This document shows positions 1 to 11,980 of a stretch of DNA of 64,000 nucleotides, in pieces. Origin of the DNA: Calliopsis andreniformis (Eukaryota > Arthropoda > Insecta > Hymenoptera > Andrenidae); NCBI RefSeq assembly GCF_051401765.1, contig NW_027480423.1:15748001-15812000 (forward strand), in the 5' to 3' direction. Below the pieces are notes generated by a model. That model made no database searches, was not told the origin of the DNA, and worked only from the letters and a program-made list of their open reading frames with translations. The translations under genes and the position numbers were made by a program. The number at the start of each line of letters is the position of its first letter. Position 1 is the first letter of the stretch.

Positions 1-4
1 TTAT

Positions 5-170
5 ACGATGGAAAAGCTGTTATATTTATATTGCATATTATGCCTCTGGCATTGAATTCTAAGTCCCTAGCTATTCCATCTGGTGGAGCAACACCCTAGC
101 GTGATGCCTAGGTTGCCCGGAACGTTGAAATGACCATAACTTTCACACTGGTTGCTATTATTCGTTTTAT
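5..170. repeat. First full monomer, reference phase for the array
   Basis: This 166 bp unit runs from acgatgg to the base before the next acgatgg. It shows the landmark order used throughout: A-tract, T-rich stretch, gcctctggcattg, tccctagctattcc, tggtggagcaacaccctag, cctagg, ttgcccggaacg, accataactttcacac and attcgttttat. It differs from the consensus at several sites, including gaattc in place of gacttc, which creates an EcoRI site. The next monomer repeats the same order at +166. Confidence 0.9.
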
Positions 171-325
171 ACGATGGAAAAGCTGTTGTATTTATATTGC
201 ATATTATGCTTCTGGCATTGAGTTCTAAGTCCCTAGCTATTCGATCTGGTGGAGCAACGCCCTACAGTGAAGCCTAGGTTGCCCGGAACGTAGATATGAC
301 CATAACCTTCACACAGGTTGCAATT

Positions 326-342
326 ATTCGTTTTATACGGTG
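326..342 (+). promoter_or_regulatory. CENP-B-box-like site, 8 of 9 core positions
   Basis: The published mammalian CENP-B core is nTTCGnnnnAnnCGGGn. Here attcgttttatacggtg gives TTCG, A, CG and G in the right places and lacks only the last G. The monomer consensus (attcgttttatacgatg) keeps seven of nine. Whether any protein binds it is unknown. CENP-B-like proteins are not established outside some animal groups and yeasts, and chance similarity in one 17 bp window of a monomer is possible. Confidence 0.4.
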
Positions 343-2317
343 CAAAGGCTGTTGTATTTATTTTGTATTTTATTCTTCTGGTGTTGACTTCTTGGGCCCT
401 AACGATTCGATCTGGTGGAATAACGCCGTAGAGTGAAGCCTAGGTTACCCGGAACGTAGAAATGACCATTACTTTCACACTGTTTGCAATTATTCCTTTT
501 ATACGATGGAAAAGCTGCTGTATTTATATCGTATTTTATGCTTCTGGCGTTGACTTCTAAGGACCTAACTATTCGATCTGGTAGAGCAACTCCCTAGAGT
601 GAAGCCTAGGTTGCTCGGAATGTAGAAATGACCATAACTTTCTCACTGGTTGCAATTATTCGTTTTATACGATGGAAAAACTGTTGTATTTATATCGTAT
701 TTTATGCTTCTGACGTTCACTTCTTAGGCCCTAACTATTCGATCTGATGGAACAACGCCCTAGGGTGAAGCCTAGGTTGCCCGGAACGCAGAAATGACCA
801 TAACTTTTACACTGGTAGCAATTATTCGTTTTATACAATGGAAATACTGTTCTATTTATTTTGCATTTTATGCTTCGGGCGTTGACTTCTAAGGCCCTAG
901 CTGTTTAATCTGGTGGAGCAACGCCCTAGGGTGAAGCCTAGGCTGCTCAGAATATAGAAATGACAATTACTTTCACACTGTTTGCAATTATTCCTTTTAT
1001 ACGATGCAAAAGCTGTTGTATTTATAACGTATTTTATGCTTCTGGCGTTGACTTCTAAGGTCCTAACTATTCAATCTGTTGGAGCAACGCCCTAGAGTGA
1101 AGCCTAGGTTGCTCGGAATGTAGAAATGACCATAACTTTCACACTGGCTGCAATTATTCGTTTTATACGATGGAAAAGCTGTTGTATTTATATTGTATTT
1201 TATGCTTCTGACGTTCACTTCTTAGGCCCTAACTATTCGATCTGGTGGAACAACGCCCTAGGGTGAAGCCTAGGTTGCCCGGAACGTAGAAATGACCATA
1301 ACTTTTACACTGGTAGCAATTATTCGTTTTATACAATGGAAAAACTGTTCTATTTATTTTGCATTTTATGCTTCGGGCGTTGACTTCTAAGGCCCTAACT
1401 GTTTAATCTGGTGGAGCAACGCCCTAGGGTGAAGCCTAGTTTGCCCGGAACGTAGAAATGACCATTACTTTCACACTGTTTGCATTTATTCCTTTTATAC
1501 GATGGAAAAGCTGTTGTATTTATATTGTATTTTATGCTTCTGGCGTTGACTTCTAAGGCCCTAGCTATTCGATCTAGTGGAGCAACGCCCTAGAGTGATG
1601 CCTAGGTTGCCCGGAACGTAGAAATGACCTTCACTATCAAACTGGTTGCAATTAATCCTGTTATACGATGGAAAAACTGTTGCATTTTTATTGCATTTTA
1701 TGCCTCTGGCGTTCACTTCTTAGGCCCTCACTATTCGATCTGGAGGAACAATGCCCTAGGGTGAAGCCTAGGTTGCCCGGAACGTAGAAATGACCATAAG
1801 TTTCATAATGGTTGCAATTATTCGTTTTATACGATGGATAAACTGTTGTATTTCTATTGTATTTTATGCTTCGTGCGTTGACTTCTTAGGCCCTAACACT
1901 TCGATCTGGTGGAGCAACGCCCTACAGTGAAGCCTAGGATGCCCGGAACGTAGATATGACCATAACCTTCACACAGGTTGCAATTATTCGTTTTATACAA
2001 TGGAAAAACTGTTCTATTTATTTTGTATTTTATGCTTCGGGCGTTGACTTCTTTGGCCCTAATAATTCGATCTGGTGGAGCAACGCCCTAGAGTGAAGCC
2101 TAGGTTTCCCGGAACGTAGAAATGACCATAACTTTTACACTGGTAGCAATTATTCGTTTTATACATTGGGAAAACTGTTCTATTTATTTTGTATTTTATG
2201 CTTCGGGCGTTGACTTCTAAGGACCTAACGGTTTGATCTGGTGGAGCAACGCCCTACAGTGAAGCCTAGGTTGCCCGGAACGTAGATATGACCATAACCT
2301 TCACACAGGTTGCAATT

Positions 2318-2334
2318 ATTCGTTTTATACGGTG
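2318..2334 (+). promoter_or_regulatory. CENP-B-box-like site, 8 of 9 core positions
   Basis: TTCG at 2,319-2,322, A at 2,327 and CGG at 2,330-2,332 fit the core, and T at 2,333 breaks the final G. The monomer belongs to the tacggtgtaaagg type, which recurs at 4,144 and 8,623 with the same match. Confidence 0.4.
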
Positions 2335-4143
2335 TAAAGGCTGTTGTATTTATTTTGTATTTTATTCTTCAGGCGGTGACTTCGAAGGACCTAACTATTC
2401 GATCTAGTGGAGCAACGCCCTAGAGTGAAGCCTAGGTTGCCCGGAACGTAGAAATGACCATCACTTTCAAACTGGTTGCAATTAATCCTGTTATACGATG
2501 GAAAAACTGTTGTATTTTTATTGCATTTTATGCTTCGGGCGTTGACATCTAAGGCCCTGACTATTCAATCCGTTGGAGCAACGCCCTAGAGTGAAGCCTA
2601 GGGTGCTCGAAATGTACAAATGACCATAGCTTTCACACTGGTTGCAATTATTCGTTTTATACGACGGAAAAACTGTTGTATTTATATTGTATTTTATGCT
2701 TCTGGCGTTCACTTCTTAGGCCCTAACTATTCGATCTGGTGGAACAACGCCCTAGGGTGAAGCCTAGGTTGCCCGGAACGTAGAAATGACCATAACTTTT
2801 ACACTGGTAGCAATTATTCGTTTTATACAATGGAAAAACTGTTCTATTTATTTTGCATTTTATGCTTCGGGCGTTGACTTCTAAGGCCCTAACTGTTTAA
2901 TCTGGTGGAGCAACGCCCTAGGGTGAACCCTAGGTTGCCCGGAACGTAGAAATGACCATTACTTTCGCACTGTTTGCAATTATTCCTTTTATACGATGGA
3001 AAAGCTGTTGTATTTATATTGTATTTTATGCTTCTGGCGTTCACTTCTTAGGCCCTAACTATTCGATCTGGTGGAACAACGCCCTAGGGTGAAGCGTAGG
3101 TTGCCCGGAACGTAGAAATGACCATAACTTTTACACTGGTAGCAATTATTCGTTTTATACAATGGAAAAACTGTTCTATTTATTTTGCATTTTTTGCTTC
3201 GGACGTTGACTTCTAAGGCCCTAACTGTTTAATCTGATGGAGCAACGCCCTAGGGTGAAGCGTAGGTTGCCCGGAACGTAGAAATGACCATTACTTTCGC
3301 ACTGTTTGCAATTATTCCTTTTATACATTGGAAAAGCTGTTGTATTTATATCGTATTTTATGCTTCTGGCGTTGACTTCTATGGCCCTAGCTATTCGCTC
3401 TAGTGGAGCAACGCCCTAGAGTGAAGCCTAGCATGCCCGAAACGTAGAAATGACCATCACTTTCAAACTGGTTGCAATTAATCCTGTTATACGATGGAAA
3501 AACTGTTGTATTTTTATTGCATTTTATGCTTCGGGCGTTTATTTCTAAGGCCCTAACTATTCAATCTGTTGGAGCAACGCCCTAGGGTGAAGCCTAGGTT
3601 GCTTGGAATGTAGAAATGACCATGACTTTCACACTGGTTGCAATTATTCGTTTTATACGATGGAAAAACTGTTGTATTTATATTGTGTTTAATGCTTCTG
3701 GCGTTCACTTCTTAGGCCCTAACTATTCGATCTGGTGGAGCAATGCCTCAGAGTTAAGTCTAGGATGCCCGAAACGCCGAAATGATCATTACTTTCACGC
3801 TTGTTGCAATTACTCCTGTTATACGATGAAAAGACCGTTGTATTTTTATTGTATTTTATGCTTCAGGCGTAGGCTTCTAAGGCCGTTGCTATTCGATATG
3901 GTGGAGCAACGCCCTAGAGTGAAGCCTAGGTTGCCCGGAACGTAGAAATGACCATAACTTTTACACTGGTAGCAATTATGTGTTTTATACAATGGGAAAA
4001 CTGTTCTATTTATTTTGTATTTTATGCTTCGGGCGTTGACTTCTAAGGACCTAACGGTTTGATCTGGTGGAGCAACGCCCTACAGTGAAGCCTAGGTTGC
4101 CCGGAACGTAGATATGACCATAACCTTCACACAGGTTGCAATT

Positions 4144-4160
4144 ATTCGTTTTATACGGTG
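4144..4160 (+). promoter_or_regulatory. CENP-B-box-like site, 8 of 9 core positions
   Basis: Same variant as at 2,318: attcgttttatacggtg followed by taaagg. Only the last core G is replaced. Confidence 0.4.
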
Positions 4161-5524
4161 TAAAGGCTGTTGTATTTATTTTGTATTTTATTCTTCTGGC
4201 GGTGACTTCTAAGGACCTAACTATTGGATCTAGTGGAGCAACGCCCTAGAGTGAAGCCTAGGTTGCCCGGAACGTAGAAATGACCATCACTTTCAAACTG
4301 GTTGCAATTAATCCTGTTATTCGATGGAAAAACTGTTGTATTTTTATTGCATTTTATGCTTCGGGCGTTGACTTCTAAGGCCCTGACTATTCAATCTGTT
4401 GGAGCAACGCCCTAGAGTGAAGCCTAGGTTGCTCGGAATGTACAAATGACCATAGCTTTCACACTGGTTGCAATTATTCGTTTTATACGATGGAAAAACT
4501 GTTGTATTTATATTGTATTTTATGCTTCTGGCGTTCACTTCTTAGGCCCTAACTATTCGATCTGGTGGAACAACGCCCTAGGGTGAAGCCTAGGTTGCCC
4601 GGAACGTAGAAATGACCATAACTATTACACTGGTAGCAATTATTCGTTTTATACAATGGAAAAACTGTTCTATTTATTTTGCATTTTATGCTTCGGGCGT
4701 TGACTTCTAAGGCCCTAACTGTTTAATCTGGTGGAGCAACGCCCTAGGGTGAAGCCTAGGTTGCCCGGAACGTAGAAATGACCATTACTTTCGCACTGTT
4801 TGCAATTATTCCTTTTATACGATGGAAAACCTGTTGTATTTATATCGTATTTTATGCTTCTGGCGTTGACTTCTATGGCCCTAGCTATTCGATCTAGTGG
4901 AGCAACGCCCTAGAGTGAAGCCAAGGTTGCCCGGAACGTAGAAATGACCAATACTTTCACACTGTCTGCAATTATTCCTTTTATACGATGGAAAAACTGT
5001 TCTATTTATTCTGTATTTTATGCTTCGGGCGTTGACTTCTTTGGCCCTAACAATTCGATCTGGTGGAACAACGCCGTAGAGTGAAGCCTAGGTTACCCGG
5101 AACGTAGAAATGACCATTACTTTCACACTGTTTGCAATTATTCCTTTTATACGATGGAAAAGCTGCTGTATTTATATCGTATTTTATGCTTCTGGCGTTG
5201 ACTTCTAAGGACCTAACTATTCGATCTGGTGGAGCAAGGCCCTAGAGTGAAGCCTAGGTTGCTGGGAATGTAGAAATGACCATAACTTTCACACTGTTTG
5301 CAATTATTCGTTTTTTACGATGGAAAAACTGTTCTATTTATTTTGTATTTTATGCTTCGGGAGTTGACTTCTAAGGCCCTGACTATTCAATCTGTTGGAG
5401 CAACGCCCTAGAGTGAAGCCCAGGTTGCTCGGAACGTAGAAATGATCATAGCTTTTACACTGGTTGCAATTATTCGTTTTATACGATGGAAAAACTGTTG
5501 TATTTATATTGTATTTTATGCTTC

Positions 5525-6021
5525 TGGCGTTCACTTCTTAGGCCCTAGCTATTCGATCTGGTGGAACAACGCCCTAGGGTGAAGCCTAGGTTGCCCGGAA
5601 CGTAGAAATAACCATAACTTTTACACTGCTAGCAATTATTCGTTTTATGCAATGGAAAAACTGTTCTATTTATTTTGTATTTTATGCTTCGGGCGCTGAC
5701 TTCTAAGGCCCTAACTGTTTGATCTGGTGGAGCAACGCCCTAGAGTGAAGCCTAGGTTGCCCGGAACGAAGAAATGACAATTACTTTCACACTGTTTGCA
5801 ATTATTCGTTTTTTACGATGGAAATCTGTTGTATTTATATTGTATTTTATGCCTCTGGCGTTGACTTCTAAGGCCCTAGCTATTCGACCTAGTGGAACAA
5901 CGCCCTAGGTTGAAGCCTAGGTTGAGCGGAACGTAGAAATGACCATAACTTTTACACTGGTAGCAATTATTCGTTTTATACAATGGAAAAACTGTTCTAT
6001 TTATTTTGTATTTTATGCTTC
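5525..6021. repeat. Three-monomer tandem duplication, copy 1 (497 bp)
   Basis: The segment from ggcgttcacttcttagg recurs 497 bp downstream, three monomers minus one base. Both copies share private variants: cgtagaaataacc (6 bp after the usual position of a gacc), a shortened A-tract ggaaat before ctgttg/gtgttg, and ttgagcggaacg. The shared rare indel shows they are copies of each other and not independent monomers of the same type. Confidence 0.8.
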
Positions 6022-6518
6022 GGGCGTTCACTTCTTAGGCCCTAGCTATTCGATCTGGTGGAACAACGCCCTAGGGTGAAGCCTAGGTTGCCCGGAACGT
6101 AGAAATAACCATAACTTTTACACTGGTAGCAATTATTCGTTTTATGCAATGGAAAAACTGTACTATTTATTTTGTATTTTATGCTTCGGGCGCTGACTTC
6201 TAAGGCCCTAACTGTTTGATCTGGTGGAGCAACGCCCTAGAGTGAAGCCTAGGTTGCCCGGAACGAAGAAATGACAATTACTTTCACACTGTTTGCAATT
6301 ATTCGTTTTTTACGATGGAAATGTGTTGTATTTATATTGTATTTTATGCCTCTGGCTTTGACTTCTAAGGCCCTAGCTATTCGACCTAGTTGAACAACGC
6401 CCTAGGTTGAAGCCTAGGTTGAGCGGAACGTAGAAATGACCATAACTTTTACACTGGTAGCAATTATTCGTTTTATACAATGGAAAAACTGTTCTATTTA
6501 TTTTGTATTTTATGCTTC
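6022..6518. repeat. Three-monomer tandem duplication, copy 2 (497 bp)
   Basis: This directly abuts copy 1. The private variant aaataacc lies at 6,103 against 5,606 in copy 1, an offset of 497. Few substitutions separate the copies (for example ggaaatgtg here against ggaaatctg in copy 1), so the event is recent relative to the rest of domain 1. Confidence 0.8.
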
Positions 6519-8622
6519 GGGCGTTGACTTCTAAGGCCCTAACTATTCGATCTGGTGGAGCAACGCCCTAGAGTGAAGCCTAGGTTGCCCGGAACGTAGA
6601 AATGACAATTACTTTCACACTGTTTGCAATTATTCCTTTTATACGATGCAAAAGCTGTTGTATTTATATCGTATTTTATGCTTCTGGCGTTGACTTCTAA
6701 GGACCTAACCATTCGATCTGGTGGAGCAACGCCCTAGAGTGAAGCCTAGGTTGCTCGGAATGTAGAAATAACCATAACTTTCACACTGGTTGCAATTATT
6801 CGTTCTTTACGATGGAAAAACTGTTCTATTTATTTTGCATTTTATGCTTCCGGCGTTGACTTCTAAGGCGCTAACTATTCAATCTGTTGGAGCAACGCCC
6901 TAGGGTGTATCCTAGGTTGCCCGGAAAGTAGAAATGACCATAACTTTCATACTGGTTGCAATTATTCGTTTTATATGATGGAAAATCTGTTGTATTTATG
7001 TTGTATTTTATGCTTCTGGCGTTCACTTCTTAGGCCCTAACTATTCGATCTGGTGGAACAACGGCCTAAGGTGAAGCCTAGGTTGCCCGCAACGTAGAAA
7101 TGGCCATAACTTTTACTCTGGTAGCAATTATTCGTTTTATACAATGGAAAAACTGTTCTAGTTATTTTGTATTTAATGCTTCGGGCGTTGGCTTCTAAGG
7201 CCCTAACTGTTTGATCTGGTGGAGCAACGCCCTAGAGTGAAGCCTAGGTTGCCCGGAACGTAGAAATGACCATAACTATCACACTGGTTGCAATTATTCG
7301 CTCTTTACCATGGAAAAGCTGTTGTATTTATATTGTATTTTATGCCTCTGGCGTTGACTTCTAAGGCCCTAGCTATTCGATCTAGTGGAGCAACGCCCTA
7401 GAGTGAAGCCTAGGTTGCCCGGAACGTAGAAATGACCATCACTTTCAAACTAGTTGCAATTAATCCTGTTATACGATGGAAAAACTGTTGTATTTTTATT
7501 GCATTCTATGCTTCGGGCGTTGACTTATAAGGCCCTGACTATTCAATCTGTTGGAGCAACGCCCTAGAGTGAAGCCTAGGTTGCTCGGAATGTAGAAATG
7601 ACCATAGCTTTCACACTGGTTGCAATTATTCGTTTTATACGATAGAAAAACTGTTGTATTTATATTGTATTTTATGCTCCTGGCGTTCACTTCTTAGGCC
7701 CTAACTATTCGATCTGGTGGAACAACGCCCTAGGGTGAAGCCTAGGTTGCCCGGAACGTAGAAATGACCATAACTTTACACTGGTAGCAACTATTCGTTT
7801 TATACAATGGAAAAACTGTTCTATTTATTTTGTATTTTTAGCTTCGGGCGTTGACTTCTAAGGCCCTAACTGTTTCATCTGGTGGAGCATCGCCCTAGGG
7901 TTAAGCCTAGGTTGCCCGGAACGTAGAAATGACCATTACTTTCACACTGTTTGCAATTATTCCTTTTATAAGATGGAAAAGCTATTGTATTTATATCGTA
8001 TTTTATGCTTCTGGGTTTGACTTCTAATGCCCTAGCTATTCGATCTAGTGGAGCAACGCCATAGAGTGAAGCCTAGGTTTCCCGGAACGTAGAAATGACC
8101 TTCACTTTCAAACTGGTTGCAATTAATCCTGTTATACGATGGAAAAACTGATGTATTTTTATTGCATTGTATGCTTCGGGCGTTGACTTCTGAGGCCGTA
8201 GCTATTCGATGTGGTGGAAGAACGCCGTAGAGAGAAGCCTAGGTTGCCCGGAACGAAGAAATGATCATAACTTTTACACTGGTAGCAATTATTCGTTTTA
8301 TACAATGGAAAAACCGTTCTATTTATTTTGTATTTTATGCTTCGGGCGTTGACTTCTTTGGCCCTAATAATTCGATCTGGTGGAGCAACGCCCTAGAGTG
8401 AAGCCTAGGTTGCCCGGAACGTAGAAATGAACATAGCTTTTACACTGGTAGCAATTATTCGTTTTATACATTGGGAAAACTGCTCTATTTATTTTGTATT
8501 TTATGCTTCGGGCGTTGACTTCTAAGGACCTAACGGTTTGATCTGGTGGAGCAACGCCCTACAGTGAAGCCTAGGTTGCCCGGAACGTAGATATGACCAT
8601 AACCTTCACACAGGTTGCAAAT

Positions 8623-8639
8623 ATTCGTTTTATACGGTG
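8623..8639 (+). promoter_or_regulatory. CENP-B-box-like site, 8 of 9 core positions
   Basis: Same variant again (attcgttttatacggtg), in a monomer with gcaaatattcg upstream. Domain 1 thus holds at least four of these best matches. Confidence 0.4.
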
Positions 8640-9102
8640 TAAAGGCTGTTGTATTTATTTTGTATTTTATTCTTCTGGCGGTGACTTCTAAGGACCTAAC
8701 TATTCGATCTAGTGGAGCAACGCCCTAGAGTGAAGCCTAGGTTGCCCGGAACGTAGAAATGACCATCACTTTCAAACTGGTTGCAATTAATCCTGTTATA
8801 CGATGGAAAAACTGTTGTATTGATATTGTATTTTATGCTCCTGGCGTTCACTTCTTAGGCCCTAACTATTCGATCTGGTGGAACAACGCCCTAGGGTGAA
8901 GCCTAGGTTGCCCGGAACGTAGAAATGACCATAACTTTTACACTGGTAGCAACTATTCGTTTTATACAATGGAAAAACTGTTCTATTTATTTTGTATTTT
9001 TAGCTTCGGGCGTTGACTTCTAAGGCCCTAACTGTTTCATCTGGTGGAGCATCGCCCTAGAGTGAAGCCTAGGTTGCCCGGAACGTAGAAATGACCATTA
9101 CT

Positions 9103-9245
9103 TTCACACTGTTTGCAATTATTCCTTTTATACGATTGTATGCTTCGGGCGATGACTTCTGAGGCCGTAGCTATTCGATGTGGTGGAAGAACGCCGTAGA
9201 GAGAAGCCTAGGTTGCCCGGAACGAAGAAATGATCATAACTTTTA
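9103..9245. repeat. Internally deleted monomer (~139 bp)
   Basis: At 9,136 the sequence passes directly from tacgat to tgtatgcttcggg. The full-length relatives near 8,130 and 16,735 carry about 27 further bases here, the A-tract plus the T-rich stretch. The rest of the monomer, including the private ggtggaagaacgccgtagagag, matches those relatives. Short similarity between the two edges (acgat, attgtatg) suggests slippage or microhomology deletion. It is the largest within-monomer deletion I found, and it lies close to the domain 1/2 border. Confidence 0.8.
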
Positions 9246-9534
9246 CACTGGTAGCAATTATTCGTTTTATACGATGGAAAAGCTGTTGTATTTATATCGT
9301 ATTTTATGCTTCTGGCGTTGACTTCTTAGGCCCTAACTATTCCATCTGGTGGAACAACGCCCTAGCGTGAAGACTAGGTTGCACGGAACGCGGAAATGAC
9401 CATAACTCTCACACTGGTAGCAATTATTCGTTTTATACATGGAAAAACTGTTCTATTTATTTTGTATTTTATGCTTCGGGCGTTGACTTCTAAGGCCCTA
9501 ACTATTCGATCTGGTGGAGCAACGCCCTAGAGTG

Positions 9535-10380
9535 AAGCCTAGGTTGACCGAAACGTAGAAATGGTCTTTACTTTCACACTGACTGCAATTAGTCATGCTA
9601 TACGATGAAAAATCAGTTGCATTTTTATTGTATTTTATGCTTCTGACGTTGACTTCTAAGGCCGTAGCTATTAGCTGTGGTGGAGCAATGCCCTAGAGTG
9701 ACGCCTAGGTTGCCCGGAACGTGGAAATGACCATTACTTTCACAATGTTTGCAATTATTCCTGTTATACGATGGAAAAACTGTTGTACTTATATTGTATT
9801 TTATTCATCTGGCGTTGACTTCTTAGGCCCTAGCTATTCGATCTGGTGGAGCACCGCCCTAGAGTGAAGCCTAGGTTGCCCGGAACGTAGAACATACCAT
9901 TACCTTCACACTGGTTGCAATTATTCCTGTTATACGATGGAAAAACTGTTGCATCTTTATTGTATTTTATGCTTCTGGCGTTGACTTCTTAGGCCCTAAC
10001 CATTCGATCTGGTGGAGCAAGGCCCTAGAGTGTAGCCTAGGTTGCCCGGAGCGTAGAAATGACCATAACTTTCACACTGGTTGCCATTATTCATTTTATA
10101 CGATGGAAAAGCTGTTGTATTTATATCGTATTTTATGCTTCTGGCGTTGAATTCTTAGGCCCTAACTATTCCATCTGGTGGAACAACGCCCTAGCGTGAA
10201 GACTAGGTTGCTCGGAACGTAGAAATGACATTAACTCTCACACTGGTAGCAATTATTCGTTTTATACATGGAAAAACTGTTCTATTTATTTCGTATTTTA
10301 TGCTTCGGGCGTTGACTTCTAAGGCCCTAACTATTCGATCTGGTGGAGCAACGTCCTAGAGTGAAGCCTAGGTTGCCCGG
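9535..10380. repeat. Five-monomer segment with a copy at 17.50-18.34 kb
   Basis: The segment opens with ttgaccgaaacgtag and the private stretch tttactttcacactg followed by agtcatgctatacgatg. The same order of five monomers recurs 7,964 bp downstream (48 monomers). It includes a variant with a one-base shorter tatacatggaaaaactg and a reaacgtccta-type change at the end (caacgtccta). The flanks on both sides differ between copies, so the edges mark recombination joints. Confidence 0.75.
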
Positions 10381-11029
10381 AGCGTAGAAATGACCATAAC
10401 TTTCACGCTGGTTGTCATTATTCGTTTTATACGATGGAAAAGCTGTTGTATTTATATCGTATTTTATGCTTCTGGCGTTGACTTCTTAGGCCCTAACTAT
10501 TCCATCTGGTGGAAGAACGATCTAGGGTGAAGCCTAGCTAGCCCACAACGTAGAAATGACCGTTACCTTCACACTGGTAGCAATTATTCGTTTTATACAT
10601 GAAAAAACTGTTATACTTATATTGCTTTTTATGCTCGTGGCGTTGAATTCTAAGTCCCTAGCTATTCGATCTGGTGGAGCAACGCCCTAGAGTGAAGCCT
10701 AGCTTGCCCGGAACGTAGAAATGACCATTACTTTCACACTGTTTGCAATTATTCATTTTAAACGATTGATAAGCTGTTGTATTTATATTGTATTTTATGC
10801 TTCTGGCGTTGACTTCTTAGGCCCTAACTTTTCGATCTGGTGGAACGACGCCATAGAGCGACGCCCAGGCTGCCAGGAACGCAGAAATGACCATAACTTT
10901 CACACTGGTTACCATTATTCGTTTTATACGATGGAAAAACTGTGGTATTTATATCGTATTTTATGCTTCTGGCGGTGACTTCTTAGGCCCTAACTATTCG
11001 ATCTGGTGGAACAACGCCCTAGAGTGAAG

Positions 11030-11980
11030 CCTAGGTTGCCTGGAACGTAGAAATGACCATAACTTTCACACTGGTTGCTATTATTCGTTTTATGCGATGG
11101 AAAAGCTGTTCTATTTATTTTGTATTTTATGCTTCAGGTGTTGACTTCTAAGGCCCTAACTATTCAATCTGTTGGTGCAACGCCCAAGGGTGAAGCCTAT
11201 GCTGCCCGGAAAGTAGAAATCACGTTAACTTTCATACTGGTTGCAATTATTCGTTTTATACGATGGAAAAACTGTTTTAGTTATTTTGTATTTTGTGCTT
11301 CGGGCGTTGACTTCAAAGGCCCTAACTATTCGATCTGGTGGCGCAACGCCCTAGAGTGAAGCCTAGGTTGCCCGGAACGCAGAAATGACCATAACTTTCA
11401 CACTGGTAGCAATTATTCGTTTTATACAATGGAAAAACTGTTATATTTATATTGTATCGTATGATTCTGGCGTTGACTTCTTAGGCCCTAACAATTCGAT
11501 CTGGTGGAGCAACGCCCTAGAGTGAAGCCTAGGTTGCCTGGAACGTACAAATGACCATCACTTTCACACGGGTTGCAATTATTCCTGTTATAGTATGGAA
11601 AGACTGTTGTATTTTTATTGTATTTTATGCTTCAGGCGTTGACTTCTGAGACCGTAGCTATTCGATGTGGAGGAAGAACGCCATACAGTGAAGCCTAGGT
11701 TGCCCGGAACGTAGAAATGACCAACACTTTCACACGGGTTGCAATTATGCCTGTTATAGGATGGAAAGTCTGTTGTATTTTTATTGTATTTTATGCTTCA
11801 GGCGTTGACATCTGAGGCCGTAGCTATTCGATGTGTTGGAAGAACGCCATAGAGTGAAGCCTAGGTTGCCCGGAACGTAGAAATGACCATAACTTTCATA
11901 CTGGTTGCAATTATTCGTTTTATATGATGGAAAAACTGTTGTATTTATATTGTTTGTTATGCTGCTGGCGTTCACTTCTT
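11030..11980. repeat. Segment A1, ~5.7 monomers, copied at +11,776
   Basis: It matches 22,806-23,756 almost base for base. It includes a monomer with gcaacgcccaagggtg and a monomer ending in ttgtttgttatgctgctgg. The offset of 11,776 corresponds to 71 monomers. A copy of the first part also lies at 12.69-13.02 kb (offset 1,660, ten monomers). The open frames found here simply follow the satellite. Confidence 0.75.

Larger units (their letters stand above)
1..9250. repeat. Domain 1: mixed monomer types without a fixed higher-order period
   Basis: About 56 monomers. At least four recurring types can be told apart by the stretch after the A-tract: ttgtatttatatcg, ttctatttattttg (preceded by ggtagcaatt and tacaatgg), ttgtatttttattgcat (preceded by caaactggttgc and aatcctg), and ttgtatttatattg followed by ggcgttcacttcttagg. 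A four-monomer order (ttttattgcat, tatattg/ttcac, ttctattta, tatatcg) recurs near 2.45-3.05, 4.27-4.88 and 7.42-8.03 kb. The spacing between these modules is not constant, so this is local block copying and not a regular HOR. Confidence 0.75.

Noticed and set aside
3616..3945. 109-codon plus-strand frame spanning two monomers, with membrane-like hydrophobic stretches
   Set aside because: The hydrophobic residues come from the T-rich part of the repeat. The same peptide pattern appears wherever a stop codon happens to be mutated, with no conservation beyond that of the DNA.
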